A stretch of DNA of 64,000 nucleotides from NCBI GenBank assembly GCA_040222275.1, contig JAVKDJ010000028.1, forward strand, positions 59,199 to 123,198, in the 5' to 3' direction. The notes beneath the pieces are model-generated. The model searched no databases. It had not been told where the DNA came from and saw nothing but the letters and a program-made list of their open reading frames with translations. Positions within the stretch are counted from its first letter, which is position 1; every line of letters begins with the position of its first letter. Source of the stretch: CAXBNB01 sp040222275 (GTDB taxonomy: Bacteria > Bacteroidota > Bacteroidia > Cytophagales > Cyclobacteriaceae). Made by a program: the position numbers and the translations under genes. Below, one piece after another: positions 17,676 to 25,720 of the stretch.

Positions 17676-18321
17676 CTCCTTTTAGTGATTTCAAAAGCTC
17701 CTTGGTTTGATCAACTAGCTCATTAACCTTTTGTAAATGTATTTCCTGATCCTCGAAAGGTTCAATGATGCTTTCTCTGTCCCTCATTTCAGACAACAGG
17801 CTATTGAGAAGTATAATCCTTCTTTTTTCCTTCCCGGTAAGTATTTCTCCCTTCTTTTGCCTTAAAGTAAGTTCTGAAAATTCCTTTTTATATTCATCTT
17901 CCAAATTCTTATAGTATTGTATATAGGCAAGAAGCTCATTTTTGAAAGATTCGTCTTTGATATTATCAAGAACTGTTTTATCGAATATTTTGAAATTGGG
18001 AGGAAGCAAACTACCCTCCGTTGAAGCTTTGTCGGTATCACTTGTTAGAATAATCAAGGGCATATTCAGCTTTCTTTCTTTGAACCTCAATAGGAGTTCA
18101 TCGCCATTAAAATCAACTTTAGAACTCGAGTATCTCAAATAATAGTCTATGGCAATAACATCACAACGACTCGCAATTACTTCATCCACAATTTCATCTT
18201 TACTCTTGCTTCTTGGGTCAATTATAAGTACTTCAAACACGTCACTATACTCTTCGAAGTAAAGTTGAAAATCTTCATTTTGTGATTCATCTTCGTCAAT
18301 AAAGGCAATTTTGTAACTCAT
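17668..18321 (-). CDS. Stand-alone receiver-domain protein with coiled-coil tail
   Basis: 217 residues. Receiver hallmarks are present: acidic pair D9/E10 (AFIDED), phospho-acceptor D59 (VIAIDYYL), switch T93 (LIILTSD) and conserved lysine K115 (FKIFDK). The insertion SSSKVDFNGDELL after the acceptor is unusual. Residues ~130-217 are helical and charged, with no DNA-binding domain. The ATG overlaps the kinase gene stop as ATGA. It is the natural partner of the histidine-kinase-like module encoded immediately upstream, and may carry the signal to the nuclease or methyltransferase. Confidence 0.75.
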   Translation of the reverse strand: MSYKIAFIDEDESQNEDFQLYFEEYSDVFEVLIIDPRSKSKDEIVDEVIASRCDVIAIDYYLRYSSSKVDFNGDELLLRFKERKLNMPLIILTSDTDKASTEGSLLPPNFKIFDKTVLDNIKDESFKNELLAYIQYYKNLEDEYKKEFSELTLRQKKGEILTGKEKRRIILLNSLLSEMRDRESIIEPFEDQEIHLQKVNELVDQTKELLKSLKGDV

Positions 18322-20837
18322 TTTCTATATGGTAATTTCAAAACTATATTAAAGCCGGTTTTAGGACGGATAATTTCCAATACACCGTTATAGTAATCAA
18401 CAACTGTATCAACGATCCACATTCCAATACCAGTCCCGATTTTCATTCCATTCCTGTCGATTTTAGTTGTATAGCCTGGCTTCAGAATAACATAAGGATT
18501 AGAGATATACTCTGGTATTCCAGGACCCGAATCGGAATAATCAATAATTAAATATTCAACATCTTCTTCTTCTTCATAGATTATGTCAATGGTAATATTG
18601 ATTTTTCGCTCACCAGTAAAGCCCTTTTTATCAAATGCGTCAAATGAATTAATCAGGAGATTATTAAATATACTTTCAATGTCGATTGTGAATGCCTTTA
18701 TCTCTAATTCTGTTTCGGTGGATGTTTTTATTTCTAGTTCTACCTCGCGAGTTTTCAAGGTTTCTATCCAGTTATCATTAAACTCCGTTAGAAACTCACT
18801 AAGATTAATTGTTTCTGAGCTCCTCTTATCTTTCCTAATTGCAGCAAGCGAGAAGTCAAGCCAATGCTTTAATCTTTTGTCATATTTCTTAAAAGCATCA
18901 ATCCGTTTAAATGGATTATGTCTATTCTCCAATTCCTTACTAAGTTTTTCCTCATCTAATAATTTTTCAATCACGGATCGCAAATTATTAGTCCTTCTTT
19001 CCATTTGATTTCTCAAAGTTCTGAACTCATGTCCAAAACTGGTAACCATTAATCCTGTAGTTGCAAGCGCCCTTAATATTCTGATTTCTTCCTTAGCGTC
19101 ATCATAATCTGATTTTATTGCCCCATAAGCCAGTTTTAGAGTGTCTCTTTCAGAACAACAATCATCACCCTTAGATGACTTAGTTGATTTATTCTCCTCG
19201 ACTATTTCATCAGCCCTTGATTTAGCTTCAATTACCTCATCTTTTTCTCGGTATAATAAATCCATCTCACGAGCAATGGTGCTTTTATCTTCTTCTACTA
19301 TGGAAATGATTTCTTCCAATAGTTCTTTCAGTACTATAAAAGTCTCATTCTCCTGAAAGCCTTCTCTACTTGACTTGTCAACAAATTTCAAATTTGCAAT
19401 TCTCGAAATATGCAAAGCTCCAGCTACTTGATTAGGAGCTAGTTTGTAGCCACCACCCTTTTTTGCAATTCCAGCTGGACTTTGAGCTTTTCTCTCACCC
19501 AATGAGAGCCAGTCAAACGATGTACTACCGACCTCCCCATATGGCCGAACTCTGAAGTTATCCCTGAATACCTTAATTCCCCCAAACTTATTAAACCATT
19601 CAACTCGATATGGTCTAGAGAAATTCCTGTAAAAAAACCGCCTCTTATTCTCTTCATTCTCACTTAACTTCATGAAGTACAATACGAATTCAAATTCTCC
19701 CAATCTATCAAATTCCAATTCTCTTACCGTACCAACCAAAGGTGCTAGTATGTCTTGAATTGATTTGTTTATTACATAATGTCCCTTTCGGAAGGTTTCA
19801 TGATCGTATGGGAAAACTTGCATTTGTTTCCTCTTGAATAATGTTCTGTCAATTGCATTAACATTAAATTCGTTACGGTCTATTCTTATTTCTATATTCT
19901 TATCTGCACTATATTTGGCAGTTAACTTGTAATCATAATCTTCAAATTCCTTATTATTTACTTTGCCAAATTTGTTTTTGATTCGCTTATCAAATAGAAA
20001 TATGTCAAACTTATGAGTTTTGTTAGGCGGTGACAAGACTTCCAAGTTCTGATAAAGCTTTTCGATTTCTGTTTCAGACCACCAATCTCTTAATTCAGAT
20101 ACCTTTAGGATCGTACCTTGATTTTTAAAATCATTATCAACAATTCCGGTAATTCTTAAATCAGGGATATTATTCTTAACCTCATGTTTGTAGTCCATTG
20201 GTGTCATTTCCTTGAACTCAGCCTGAATTTCACCTAGAGTAATACCCTCTTCTTGGAAATTCTCCCAATCAACTTTCCAGTTGTACCCAATAATCTCACT
20301 CTCAGGTTCTGGTTTAGTAATCATTTCACAAATACTTCCAAGCCTGTCAAGTGCAAATCTTCCTATTCCTTTGGCACCTGCCTTGATTCTTCCTGAGTTG
20401 GTAACAACATCACTTAATTTGTTGCTTGTGCCAATAGTCATCCAATGTTTATCGATGACATCTTCGGTCATCCCTTCACCACTATCAATTATGTACAACT
20501 TATTTTTTGACTTAAAAAAATATTCAAGCTGCTTTTTTGCATTTTCTGGAATGTCCTTCTTTAGTTGAAATGAGTCATCACTTTTTTCATAGCACAATTC
20601 TATTATGGAAATAGCTTCTTGCTCATTGGTCTCCTTGAGATATTTTTTGTAAAATGAAGGGCTAAGAGTAACCGGTAATTCATGGTGCCGAACATCAAAA
20701 TAAACTATGCAAATTTTAGAATCAGCGTCATAACAGTTCTTAACTAGTTCGATAATTGCACCGTCGGCATTTGCAACATTTTCTCGGCCAATTAACCTGG
20801 CAACTCTAGCTGATACTTTAAACGGTTTCCTAACCAT
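18318..20837 (-). CDS. Dual-GHKL protein: MORC/HSP90-like ATPase plus histidine-kinase-like module
   Basis: 839 residues from ATG 20837 (a TTG 10 codons upstream is possible). N-terminal GHKL ATPase: N-box E30-L-V-K-N34-C-Y-D37-A, G1 IIDSGEGM, G2 AGAKGIGRFALDRLG, then an S5-like region. A coiled coil (~540-600) leads to an H-box, TSFGHEFRTLRNQ. A second ATP-binding module follows: N-box NNLLINSFDAF, G1 DYSDSGPGIP, F-box LKPGYTTK, G2 GTGIGMWIV. No membrane helix, so it senses something cytoplasmic. It overlaps the Xre gene by 8 bp and the receiver gene by 4 bp. MORC-like GHKL ATPases are known from restriction-modification neighbourhoods. Confidence 0.82.
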   Translation of the reverse strand: MVRKPFKVSARVARLIGRENVANADGAIIELVKNCYDADSKICIVYFDVRHHELPVTLSPSFYKKYLKETNEQEAISIIELCYEKSDDSFQLKKDIPENAKKQLEYFFKSKNKLYIIDSGEGMTEDVIDKHWMTIGTSNKLSDVVTNSGRIKAGAKGIGRFALDRLGSICEMITKPEPESEIIGYNWKVDWENFQEEGITLGEIQAEFKEMTPMDYKHEVKNNIPDLRITGIVDNDFKNQGTILKVSELRDWWSETEIEKLYQNLEVLSPPNKTHKFDIFLFDKRIKNKFGKVNNKEFEDYDYKLTAKYSADKNIEIRIDRNEFNVNAIDRTLFKRKQMQVFPYDHETFRKGHYVINKSIQDILAPLVGTVRELEFDRLGEFEFVLYFMKLSENEENKRRFFYRNFSRPYRVEWFNKFGGIKVFRDNFRVRPYGEVGSTSFDWLSLGERKAQSPAGIAKKGGGYKLAPNQVAGALHISRIANLKFVDKSSREGFQENETFIVLKELLEEIISIVEEDKSTIAREMDLLYREKDEVIEAKSRADEIVEENKSTKSSKGDDCCSERDTLKLAYGAIKSDYDDAKEEIRILRALATTGLMVTSFGHEFRTLRNQMERRTNNLRSVIEKLLDEEKLSKELENRHNPFKRIDAFKKYDKRLKHWLDFSLAAIRKDKRSSETINLSEFLTEFNDNWIETLKTREVELEIKTSTETELEIKAFTIDIESIFNNLLINSFDAFDKKGFTGERKINITIDIIYEEEEDVEYLIIDYSDSGPGIPEYISNPYVILKPGYTTKIDRNGMKIGTGIGMWIVDTVVDYYNGVLEIIRPKTGFNIVLKLPYRK

Positions 20838-21045
20838 GATTTTGGATAGTTTTTCTTGATGAAACAATTAAATCTTTAACATCAACGTTAAGAATATCCG
20901 CTATTTTATTCAAGTCTTCAAGACAAGGTTGGCTTCTATTTTGAACATAAGAATTTATCATATTATAGCTCTTGCCAAGTTTTTCAGATAACCATTTTTG
21001 CTTAATTCTTTTTTCCTCAAGAACTGCTTTCATATGATTCATCAT
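20830..21045 (-). CDS. Small Xre-family HTH regulator
   Basis: 71 residues, almost entirely one helix-turn-helix domain (QKWLSEKLGKSYNMINSYVQNRSQPCLEDLNKIADILNV, described by its helices at ~17-56). First gene of the defence-like operon, with its end overlapping the kinase gene. It resembles controller proteins that time expression of restriction-modification systems. Upstream, three TCAAAA/T units at 21101-21106, 21113-21118 and 21121-21126 could be its binding site; that is inference. Confidence 0.8.
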   Translation of the reverse strand: MMNHMKAVLEEKRIKQKWLSEKLGKSYNMINSYVQNRSQPCLEDLNKIADILNVDVKDLIVSSRKTIQNHG

Positions 21046-21328
21046 TGACAGGTTTTACAAAAACGGAAGATAGTGATATCATCAATAAATCTCTTAAATT
21101 TCAAAATGTTTTTCAAAAGTTCAAATGCCAATTTGTGCTTTTAAACCGCACACATTTGCTACTCTGCTTCCCCCTGTCCTTTATCGCTCACTGCAGCATA
21201 GTAATTCCTCACTCGCCAGAGTGGCAAAAGAGTGTTCGCTGCTACGATTAAATGATGTGATTGCATTTGATTAGAGAAAAAGGCCAACCCTAAACTATCA
21301 ATCCCATTCCTGAACCAAAGCTTTCTAA

Positions 21329-21364
21329 TCCCGCCCTAAAGCGGGACAGGCGATAACGCAGGAT
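21329..21364 (+). repeat. Palindromic direct repeat left of parDE
   Basis: The hairpin TCCCGC-CCTAAA-GCGGGA (21329-21346) is followed by ACAGGCGATAACGCAGGA. Nearly the same 36 bp occurs at 22222-22257. The two copies flank the toxin-antitoxin pair in the same orientation. CCTAAACTAT is also found a short distance before both copies. No other gene is visible in 21046-21460. Confidence 0.65.
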
Positions 21365-21460
21365 ACAATACTTCGTGTAGGCATGATAAGCGTTATTTTA
21401 AATATGCCTGAATGAATTCGAATTGAAAAACACTGCCATTTCTTCGGTGATAAGTCCAAG

Positions 21461-21754
21461 TCATGGCAAATGACTCCCATAATCCATACTTTGACCAAGT
21501 GTTCTTACTATAAATATTCCTGATTCAGATTGAAGGTAAAAGATCATGTGGGATTTATATACAAACCTTTTTAGTGCTGGATAAAACTCAGATGCGTCGC
21601 TACCTATATTGGAATTTTCTGCTAATGTCTGAAAAAGGCCATGAAGACCAATCAAATACTCTTGCGCCTGATTTAATCCAAATTTTTCAATTCCATATTC
21701 ATATATTTGTGATATATCGTTCTCACATGCTGCAGAAAGTTTATAGACGCCCAT
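21461..21754 (-). CDS. parE: ParE/RelE-family toxin
   Basis: 97 residues of the ParE toxin fold: YKLSAACENDISQIYEYGIEKFG at the start and SHMIFYLQ...IFIVRTLGQSMDYGSHL at the end, the typical basic/hydrophobic strand and 'h.R.L...D' tail. ParE toxins usually poison DNA gyrase. It overlaps the parD gene by 14 bp on the same strand, antitoxin first, the usual order. Confidence 0.88.
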   Translation of the reverse strand: MGVYKLSAACENDISQIYEYGIEKFGLNQAQEYLIGLHGLFQTLAENSNIGSDASEFYPALKRFVYKSHMIFYLQSESGIFIVRTLGQSMDYGSHLP

Positions 21755-21998
21755 CTGCTTTCATTCCAGCCTCCACCTTTTTCATAATATCTGGAACAGT
21801 ACTTTCACTTATTCCACTTTCAAGACCTTTGGCAATGGCAGTTTTTAAAGTAGAAAACTTTGTGTTTTTCGCTTGGTCTTGCCTTACAAGGTGACGTAGA
21901 TACTCACTGTCATTTGTAAATTCTCCAGCTGATATTTGGGCTTTAATCCATTTATCTTGTTGATCAGTCAACGTTATTGTTTTTCTAACGGTAGCCAT
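21741..21998 (-). CDS. parD: ParD-family antitoxin
   Basis: 85 residues. The N-terminal ribbon-helix-helix (RKTITLTDQQDKWIKAQISAGEFTNDSEYLR region, residues ~5-35) is characteristic of the CC2985/ParD family. A variable C-terminal tail binds the toxin. Autoregulation of the parDE promoter is usual in the family. Confidence 0.9.
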   Translation of the reverse strand: MATVRKTITLTDQQDKWIKAQISAGEFTNDSEYLRHLVRQDQAKNTKFSTLKTAIAKGLESGISESTVPDIMKKVEAGMKADGRL

Positions 21999-22221
21999 AA
22001 CTCAAAAATTTGATCTAATAATCATACTATTGGTGTAATAATACATCATATTGCATGCAATACCAAACATGACAACAGGTATAAAAACTTAGAGTCCGCA
22101 CACATTCACCTTTTACCCAAGCCTCTACCCTACCACAAAAAGTTGAAAGAGTATTCTTTCTTCCAGGAATTGATGTGATCGTTTTTAATTGATGAAATAG
22201 ACCTCCCCTAAACTATATTCA

Positions 22222-22257
22222 TCCCGCCCTACAGCGGGACAAGCTATAACGCAGGAC
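22222..22257 (+). repeat. Palindromic direct repeat right of parDE
   Basis: Second copy of the 21329-21364 element (TCCCGC-CCTACA-GCGGGA hairpin, then ACAAGCTATAACGCAGGA), with about four differences. It may be a REP-type element or a scar of insertion of the toxin-antitoxin segment. Confidence 0.65.
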
Positions 22258-22315
22258 AAAACCAGCTGTCGCAATGAACGAATCCAGGGGTTTTCTTAGA
22301 AGCACTGGTTTGGTG

Positions 22316-22960
22316 CTACCAACCTAATGTAATCCCTATTTTGAACACGATCATGTCTGTGGTAGATCTTTTAGGGTTGGCAATGGCATGGTCTATGCCG
22401 TCTTGCCGGATAGATTTTCCATCCACAAACTCGGCCTCCGCTCCTTTCAGGTACTGAACCCGAAATTCCAGGGCGGTATTTTTTTCACCCAAGGGGATAT
22501 GTAGCCCAGCGGATCCTCCGTAGCTGAGGGCTATATCGTGAAAGGTAGTCTTGATGGCTTCAGGGCTGGACAGGAGGTCCTCTTTAAGTTTGCTGATGGT
22601 GTATAGATATTTGAACCCATAGAGCCCTTCCACCAATGGCACCACCTTTCCAGTGGAGGGTTTCAGGCGCAGTACACCATGGAACTGCAGGATGTTGTTG
22701 TTGGTGACTACCTCATAAAACCCATCGCTATCGAACGATTTCCCATAAATATCATAGCTCAAATCGGCTCCCAGATAAAAAAGGTTTTCTTTATCAAAAG
22801 AAAAATATCCGCCCATGCCAAACCCAATGCCTACTGCATCGGTGTTCTGACGAAATTCACCTGTAGGCCTTCCAAATTCTGCCCAAAAGTTGACCATCCC
22901 CTTTTGGGCATGGAGGTACAGTGGCATGGCAACAAGGAGAAAGGCTAGTAGTCTTATCAT
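22316..22960 (-). CDS. Outer-membrane beta-barrel protein, small
   Basis: 214 residues. A signal peptide (MIRLLAFLLVAMPLYLHAQ) is followed by about eight amphipathic strands ending in the barrel-like terminal strand MIVFKIGITLGW. Pattern and length suit an OmpA/OmpX-type 8-stranded barrel. No extra domain; function unknown. It stands alone. Confidence 0.65.
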   Translation of the reverse strand: MIRLLAFLLVAMPLYLHAQKGMVNFWAEFGRPTGEFRQNTDAVGIGFGMGGYFSFDKENLFYLGADLSYDIYGKSFDSDGFYEVVTNNNILQFHGVLRLKPSTGKVVPLVEGLYGFKYLYTISKLKEDLLSSPEAIKTTFHDIALSYGGSAGLHIPLGEKNTALEFRVQYLKGAEAEFVDGKSIRQDGIDHAIANPKRSTTDMIVFKIGITLGW

Positions 22961-23182
22961 CTCAATTCACGGGCTAGGTGTGGTTGGTGCTGTTTGAAGT
23001 TGAATTAACTAAAAATGTTCTGTTAAAATTAACTATAATTCCGTGAATTATAATAATACAGGCCTGGCATTACTTTAAATCCAGATAAAACACAACACTG
23101 CTTTTGCAACTGGTTTGAGCTACTTCGGGTCGGATATTTGATGCGGGAGATGGTTATTGAAACAGGCAAAACTGACCATCAA

Positions 23183-23205
23183 AAAACCCGGCTTCACCGG
23201 GTTTT
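23183..23205 (-). terminator. Intrinsic terminator of the DUF1571-LysM gene
   Basis: Perfect 9-bp arms AAAACCCGG / CCGGGTTTT with a 5-nt loop. On the minus strand the stem is followed by a run of six T. It lies 175 bp after the stop codon at 23380. The remainder of 22961-23379 contains no recognisable gene. Confidence 0.85.
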
Positions 23206-23379
23206 GGGCTAAGCAGAAACCTTTGTGATTTGCTAGCTTATACCTTAAAGGGTATTGTGCAATGAAGTTACCTATTTCGCTTATCAAATGCAAGCATTAA
23301 GAAGACATTTTCAGGTCCTCTATTGGGTTCTTTTTCGGGTTGAAAGTGAGTTTCGGAAAATCTGATAGTTAAGATTATT

Positions 23380-24237
23380 TCAAAAACCATATTTAGGAAA
23401 ATCTTCCAAAAACTCTCCCTCAGCAACTGGGGGATTGACTTCAATGTCAAAGTACTCATACTTTTCGTAAAGGCCCTGGTCGTCATATACATCCATTCTC
23501 AGTGGCAGCAGCGCATCTTTGTCCAGGTACAAAAGCAGTTTGGGTGAGTAGTCGTTGGGGATAGTGATGGTCTGGCCTGGCTTCACATCTTTGTAATCCT
23601 TCACTGATTTGTTTTTCTCCAGGATCATATGGCCACTCAATTTCATCCTGGCGGCAATGTCGTCTATATTTTCACCCTCCTTCACGGTATAATCTATGTA
23701 CTTGAAGTTGGGGTTATCGAATGTGATAGAATAGCACTCCTTGTCCTTGTATTTCACCATGCCGTTGAATTGGACTATGTTGTCTATATCGCCTTTGTAT
23801 TTATTGCATAAAAATGCCAGGATAGAAATCACATGGTCGAAACCCGACTGGAATATAGTGTGGTGCTGGTCATTCCTCATCATTCCATTCTTTGGATCCA
23901 TTTTTACATTGATCCAGGGAAACCCTCCAGGATTCACCAGCGCTTTGTTGTCGTTGCTTCCCTCTACGTAAAGTACCTCTACCCCATCTTTGGGAAATGA
24001 TTGGCGCACATAAACCTTAAAGGGATCCTTTACCATTTTAGTATAGGTCACTTGTTTCAGCATTTTGCCATTGATCCTTTCCTGCTTCGACAAAGAGTAA
24101 ACGAGTGTATTGATTTCTACGGTCTTGCCAAACATTTCTTTTACCAACTCATAGCCAGACCTGTGTTTTACGTGCAGCGAAAATGCACTCAGGAGCAGCA
24201 AAAAGCAGGTAAGAAAAATGGCGTTGTGTTTATTCAT
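23380..24237 (-). CDS. DUF1571-like envelope protein with an inserted LysM domain
   Basis: 285 residues. N-terminal hydrophobic signal (IFLTCFLLLLSAFSL). A LolA-like/DUF1571 body (YTKMVKDPFKVYVRQSFPKDGVEVLYVEG; HHTIFQSGFDHVISIL) is interrupted around residues 185-230 by a LysM-type module (YTVKEGENIDDIAARMKL...VKPGQTITIP). The body then resumes (PKLLLYLDKDALLPLRMDVYDDQGLYEKYEYFDI). LysM binds peptidoglycan, so the protein may sit in the periplasm near the wall. It is a single gene with its own terminator. The role of DUF1571 is unknown. Confidence 0.7.
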   Translation of the reverse strand: MNKHNAIFLTCFLLLLSAFSLHVKHRSGYELVKEMFGKTVEINTLVYSLSKQERINGKMLKQVTYTKMVKDPFKVYVRQSFPKDGVEVLYVEGSNDNKALVNPGGFPWINVKMDPKNGMMRNDQHHTIFQSGFDHVISILAFLCNKYKGDIDNIVQFNGMVKYKDKECYSITFDNPNFKYIDYTVKEGENIDDIAARMKLSGHMILEKNKSVKDYKDVKPGQTITIPNDYSPKLLLYLDKDALLPLRMDVYDDQGLYEKYEYFDIEVNPPVAEGEFLEDFPKYGF

Positions 24238-24399
24238 ATACAGACATCCTATAAAAGGCTACAAAGTAACTGCTTTAATTGGAATAGTATTGTGTCAGAC
24301 AAGACAAACGTTGGCCAATATAATATTTGAGCATAGGCAATACACATGGATAATGGTTAAAATCTATTAAATTACTTACCATATCCACCTAACAAAAAA

Positions 24400-24660
24400 A
24401 TGAACAAACCAGCCAAAATCATTATAGCGGTACAAACTGCTATCATTCTCCTCTTTGCGGCTTTGTCGTACAATTACAAATGTGAAGCGAAAATTCAAGC
24501 TGACACTGCCCTCATGCACCTGGAGAAGTCTAGAATAAACCAGCAGGATGCAGAAAAGCTAGCTGAACGAGCCCAAGAAAATCAGGAAAAAGCCAATACC
24601 GCCGCTGTAGCCGCAATGGAGGCCATGGATAAATTGAAAAAATGTAAAGATGGGGAATAG
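24400..24660 (+). CDS. Small membrane-anchored coiled-coil protein (paralog 1)
   Basis: 86 residues. One N-terminal membrane helix (IIIAVQTAIILLFAALSY) is followed by an Ala/Gln/Glu-rich heptad region. It ends in KKCKDGE with one cysteine. It shares its plan and many residues (MNKxAKIII start, AEKLAERA/AEKQAELA core, C near the end) with the next gene, so the pair is a tandem duplication. Function unknown. Confidence 0.6.
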   Translation: MNKPAKIIIAVQTAIILLFAALSYNYKCEAKIQADTALMHLEKSRINQQDAEKLAERAQENQEKANTAAVAAMEAMDKLKKCKDGE

Positions 24661-24677
24661 CCCCTTATCCTTTTGAT

Positions 24678-24938
24678 ATGAACAAGACTGCAAAAATTAT
24701 TATCGGAGCTTTGTCAATATTGGTGTTGTTCTTTGTGCTCATGGCACAAATACAAAGAACGGAAGCTGACAAGCAAAAGGGAGCTGTTTTTCAAAGTGCC
24801 GAGATGGCACAAAAAAGCCAACAAGAAGCCGAGAAGCAGGCAGAGTTGGCACTTGTTTCAGCTGCGCATGCAACAGAAGCTCAAATTCATGCTGAGAAAA
24901 TCATGAAGGATTTACAGGAGTGTCAAAACAGTCAGTAA
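24678..24938 (+). CDS. Small membrane-anchored coiled-coil protein (paralog 2)
   Basis: 86 residues, the same length as the preceding gene 17 bp upstream. It has one membrane helix (IIIGALSILVLFFVLMA), then a coiled coil (AQKSQQEAEKQAELALV) ending in LQECQNSQ. Probably co-transcribed with its paralog. Not recognised beyond that. Confidence 0.6.
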   Translation: MNKTAKIIIGALSILVLFFVLMAQIQRTEADKQKGAVFQSAEMAQKSQQEAEKQAELALVSAAHATEAQIHAEKIMKDLQECQNSQ

Positions 24939-25111
24939 TTCCCCTCGGAATACCTGCTAACATTATTTCCATGAAATAACCCAGCTGTAGAATTAAGGGT
25001 GTTGTCTTATGACACCTCCTGTCCACTACCATCCTCTGTTTCAATTCTATTGAAAATTGCAATCCTTCAAAATTTGATTTATTTTTCGTAATAAATTTCA
25101 CCTAACCTTAT

Positions 25112-25600
25112 ATGCAAATGAGTGACTCAGCACAATACGCCGGATTCTGGATGAGGTTCGTAGCGGTAATTATTGATGGTATCATCCTGTCCATTCTTCA
25201 AAATTTACTGATTGTACCAATCCTGGCGGGTATAGGATTCTCTGCCCTTGGGGCGGGAATTGACCCTTCCATGTTTACGGAAGAAGATTTTCTTGCAGCC
25301 TTACCTGCGCTGATGGGTACTATTGGTACCATGGTTTTGGTTTCCGGAACCATCAGTATTCTCTATTATTCATTCATGGAGTCCAGCAAAACGCAGGCGA
25401 CATTGGGAAAAATGGCACTTGGCCTTAAAGTAACCGATGAAAACGGGCAAAACCTGAGCTTTGTTAAATGTGTGATCCGTCAGTTGGGAAAATATGTATC
25501 TTCGGTTATACTGATGATTGGCTACATCATGGCAGGGCTCACTGAAAAAAAACAAGCCCTCCATGACATGATGGCGGGAGCATTGGTAGTGAAGAAATAA
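25112..25600 (+). CDS. RDD family membrane protein
   Basis: 162 residues. The RDD signature is at the start (YAGFWMRFVAVIIDGIILS, with the Arg and two Asp-type positions). Three membrane helices follow; GKMALGLKVTDENGQNLSF and the C-terminal KKQALHDMMAGALVV are typical. RDD proteins are membrane proteins of mixed, often unknown function; some act as ion exchangers. A second ATG (25118) is an equally good start. Confidence 0.85.
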   Translation: MQMSDSAQYAGFWMRFVAVIIDGIILSILQNLLIVPILAGIGFSALGAGIDPSMFTEEDFLAALPALMGTIGTMVLVSGTISILYYSFMESSKTQATLGKMALGLKVTDENGQNLSFVKCVIRQLGKYVSSVILMIGYIMAGLTEKKQALHDMMAGALVVKK

Positions 25601-25620
25601 TAGAAGAGGGGCCAAACAAA

Positions 25621-25695
25621 AAAGGCTTTCTCAAAAGTATGTCGTGACCTACACCAGATGCCGGGACGGTTTATTCGACTTTTGAGACAGCCTTT
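25621..25695. terminator. Bidirectional terminator / short TIR element between rdd and ssb
   Basis: The 18-bp arms AAAGGCTTTCTCAAAAGT (25621-25638) and ACTTTTGAGACAGCCTTT (25678-25695) pair with one mismatch around a 39-nt loop. Runs of A and T at the outer ends suit termination from both converging genes. The arms resemble the ends of the larger element at 32441-32766. Confidence 0.65.
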
Positions 25696-25720
25696 TTTTC
25701 TTTATGCAATCGGGCAAGAA

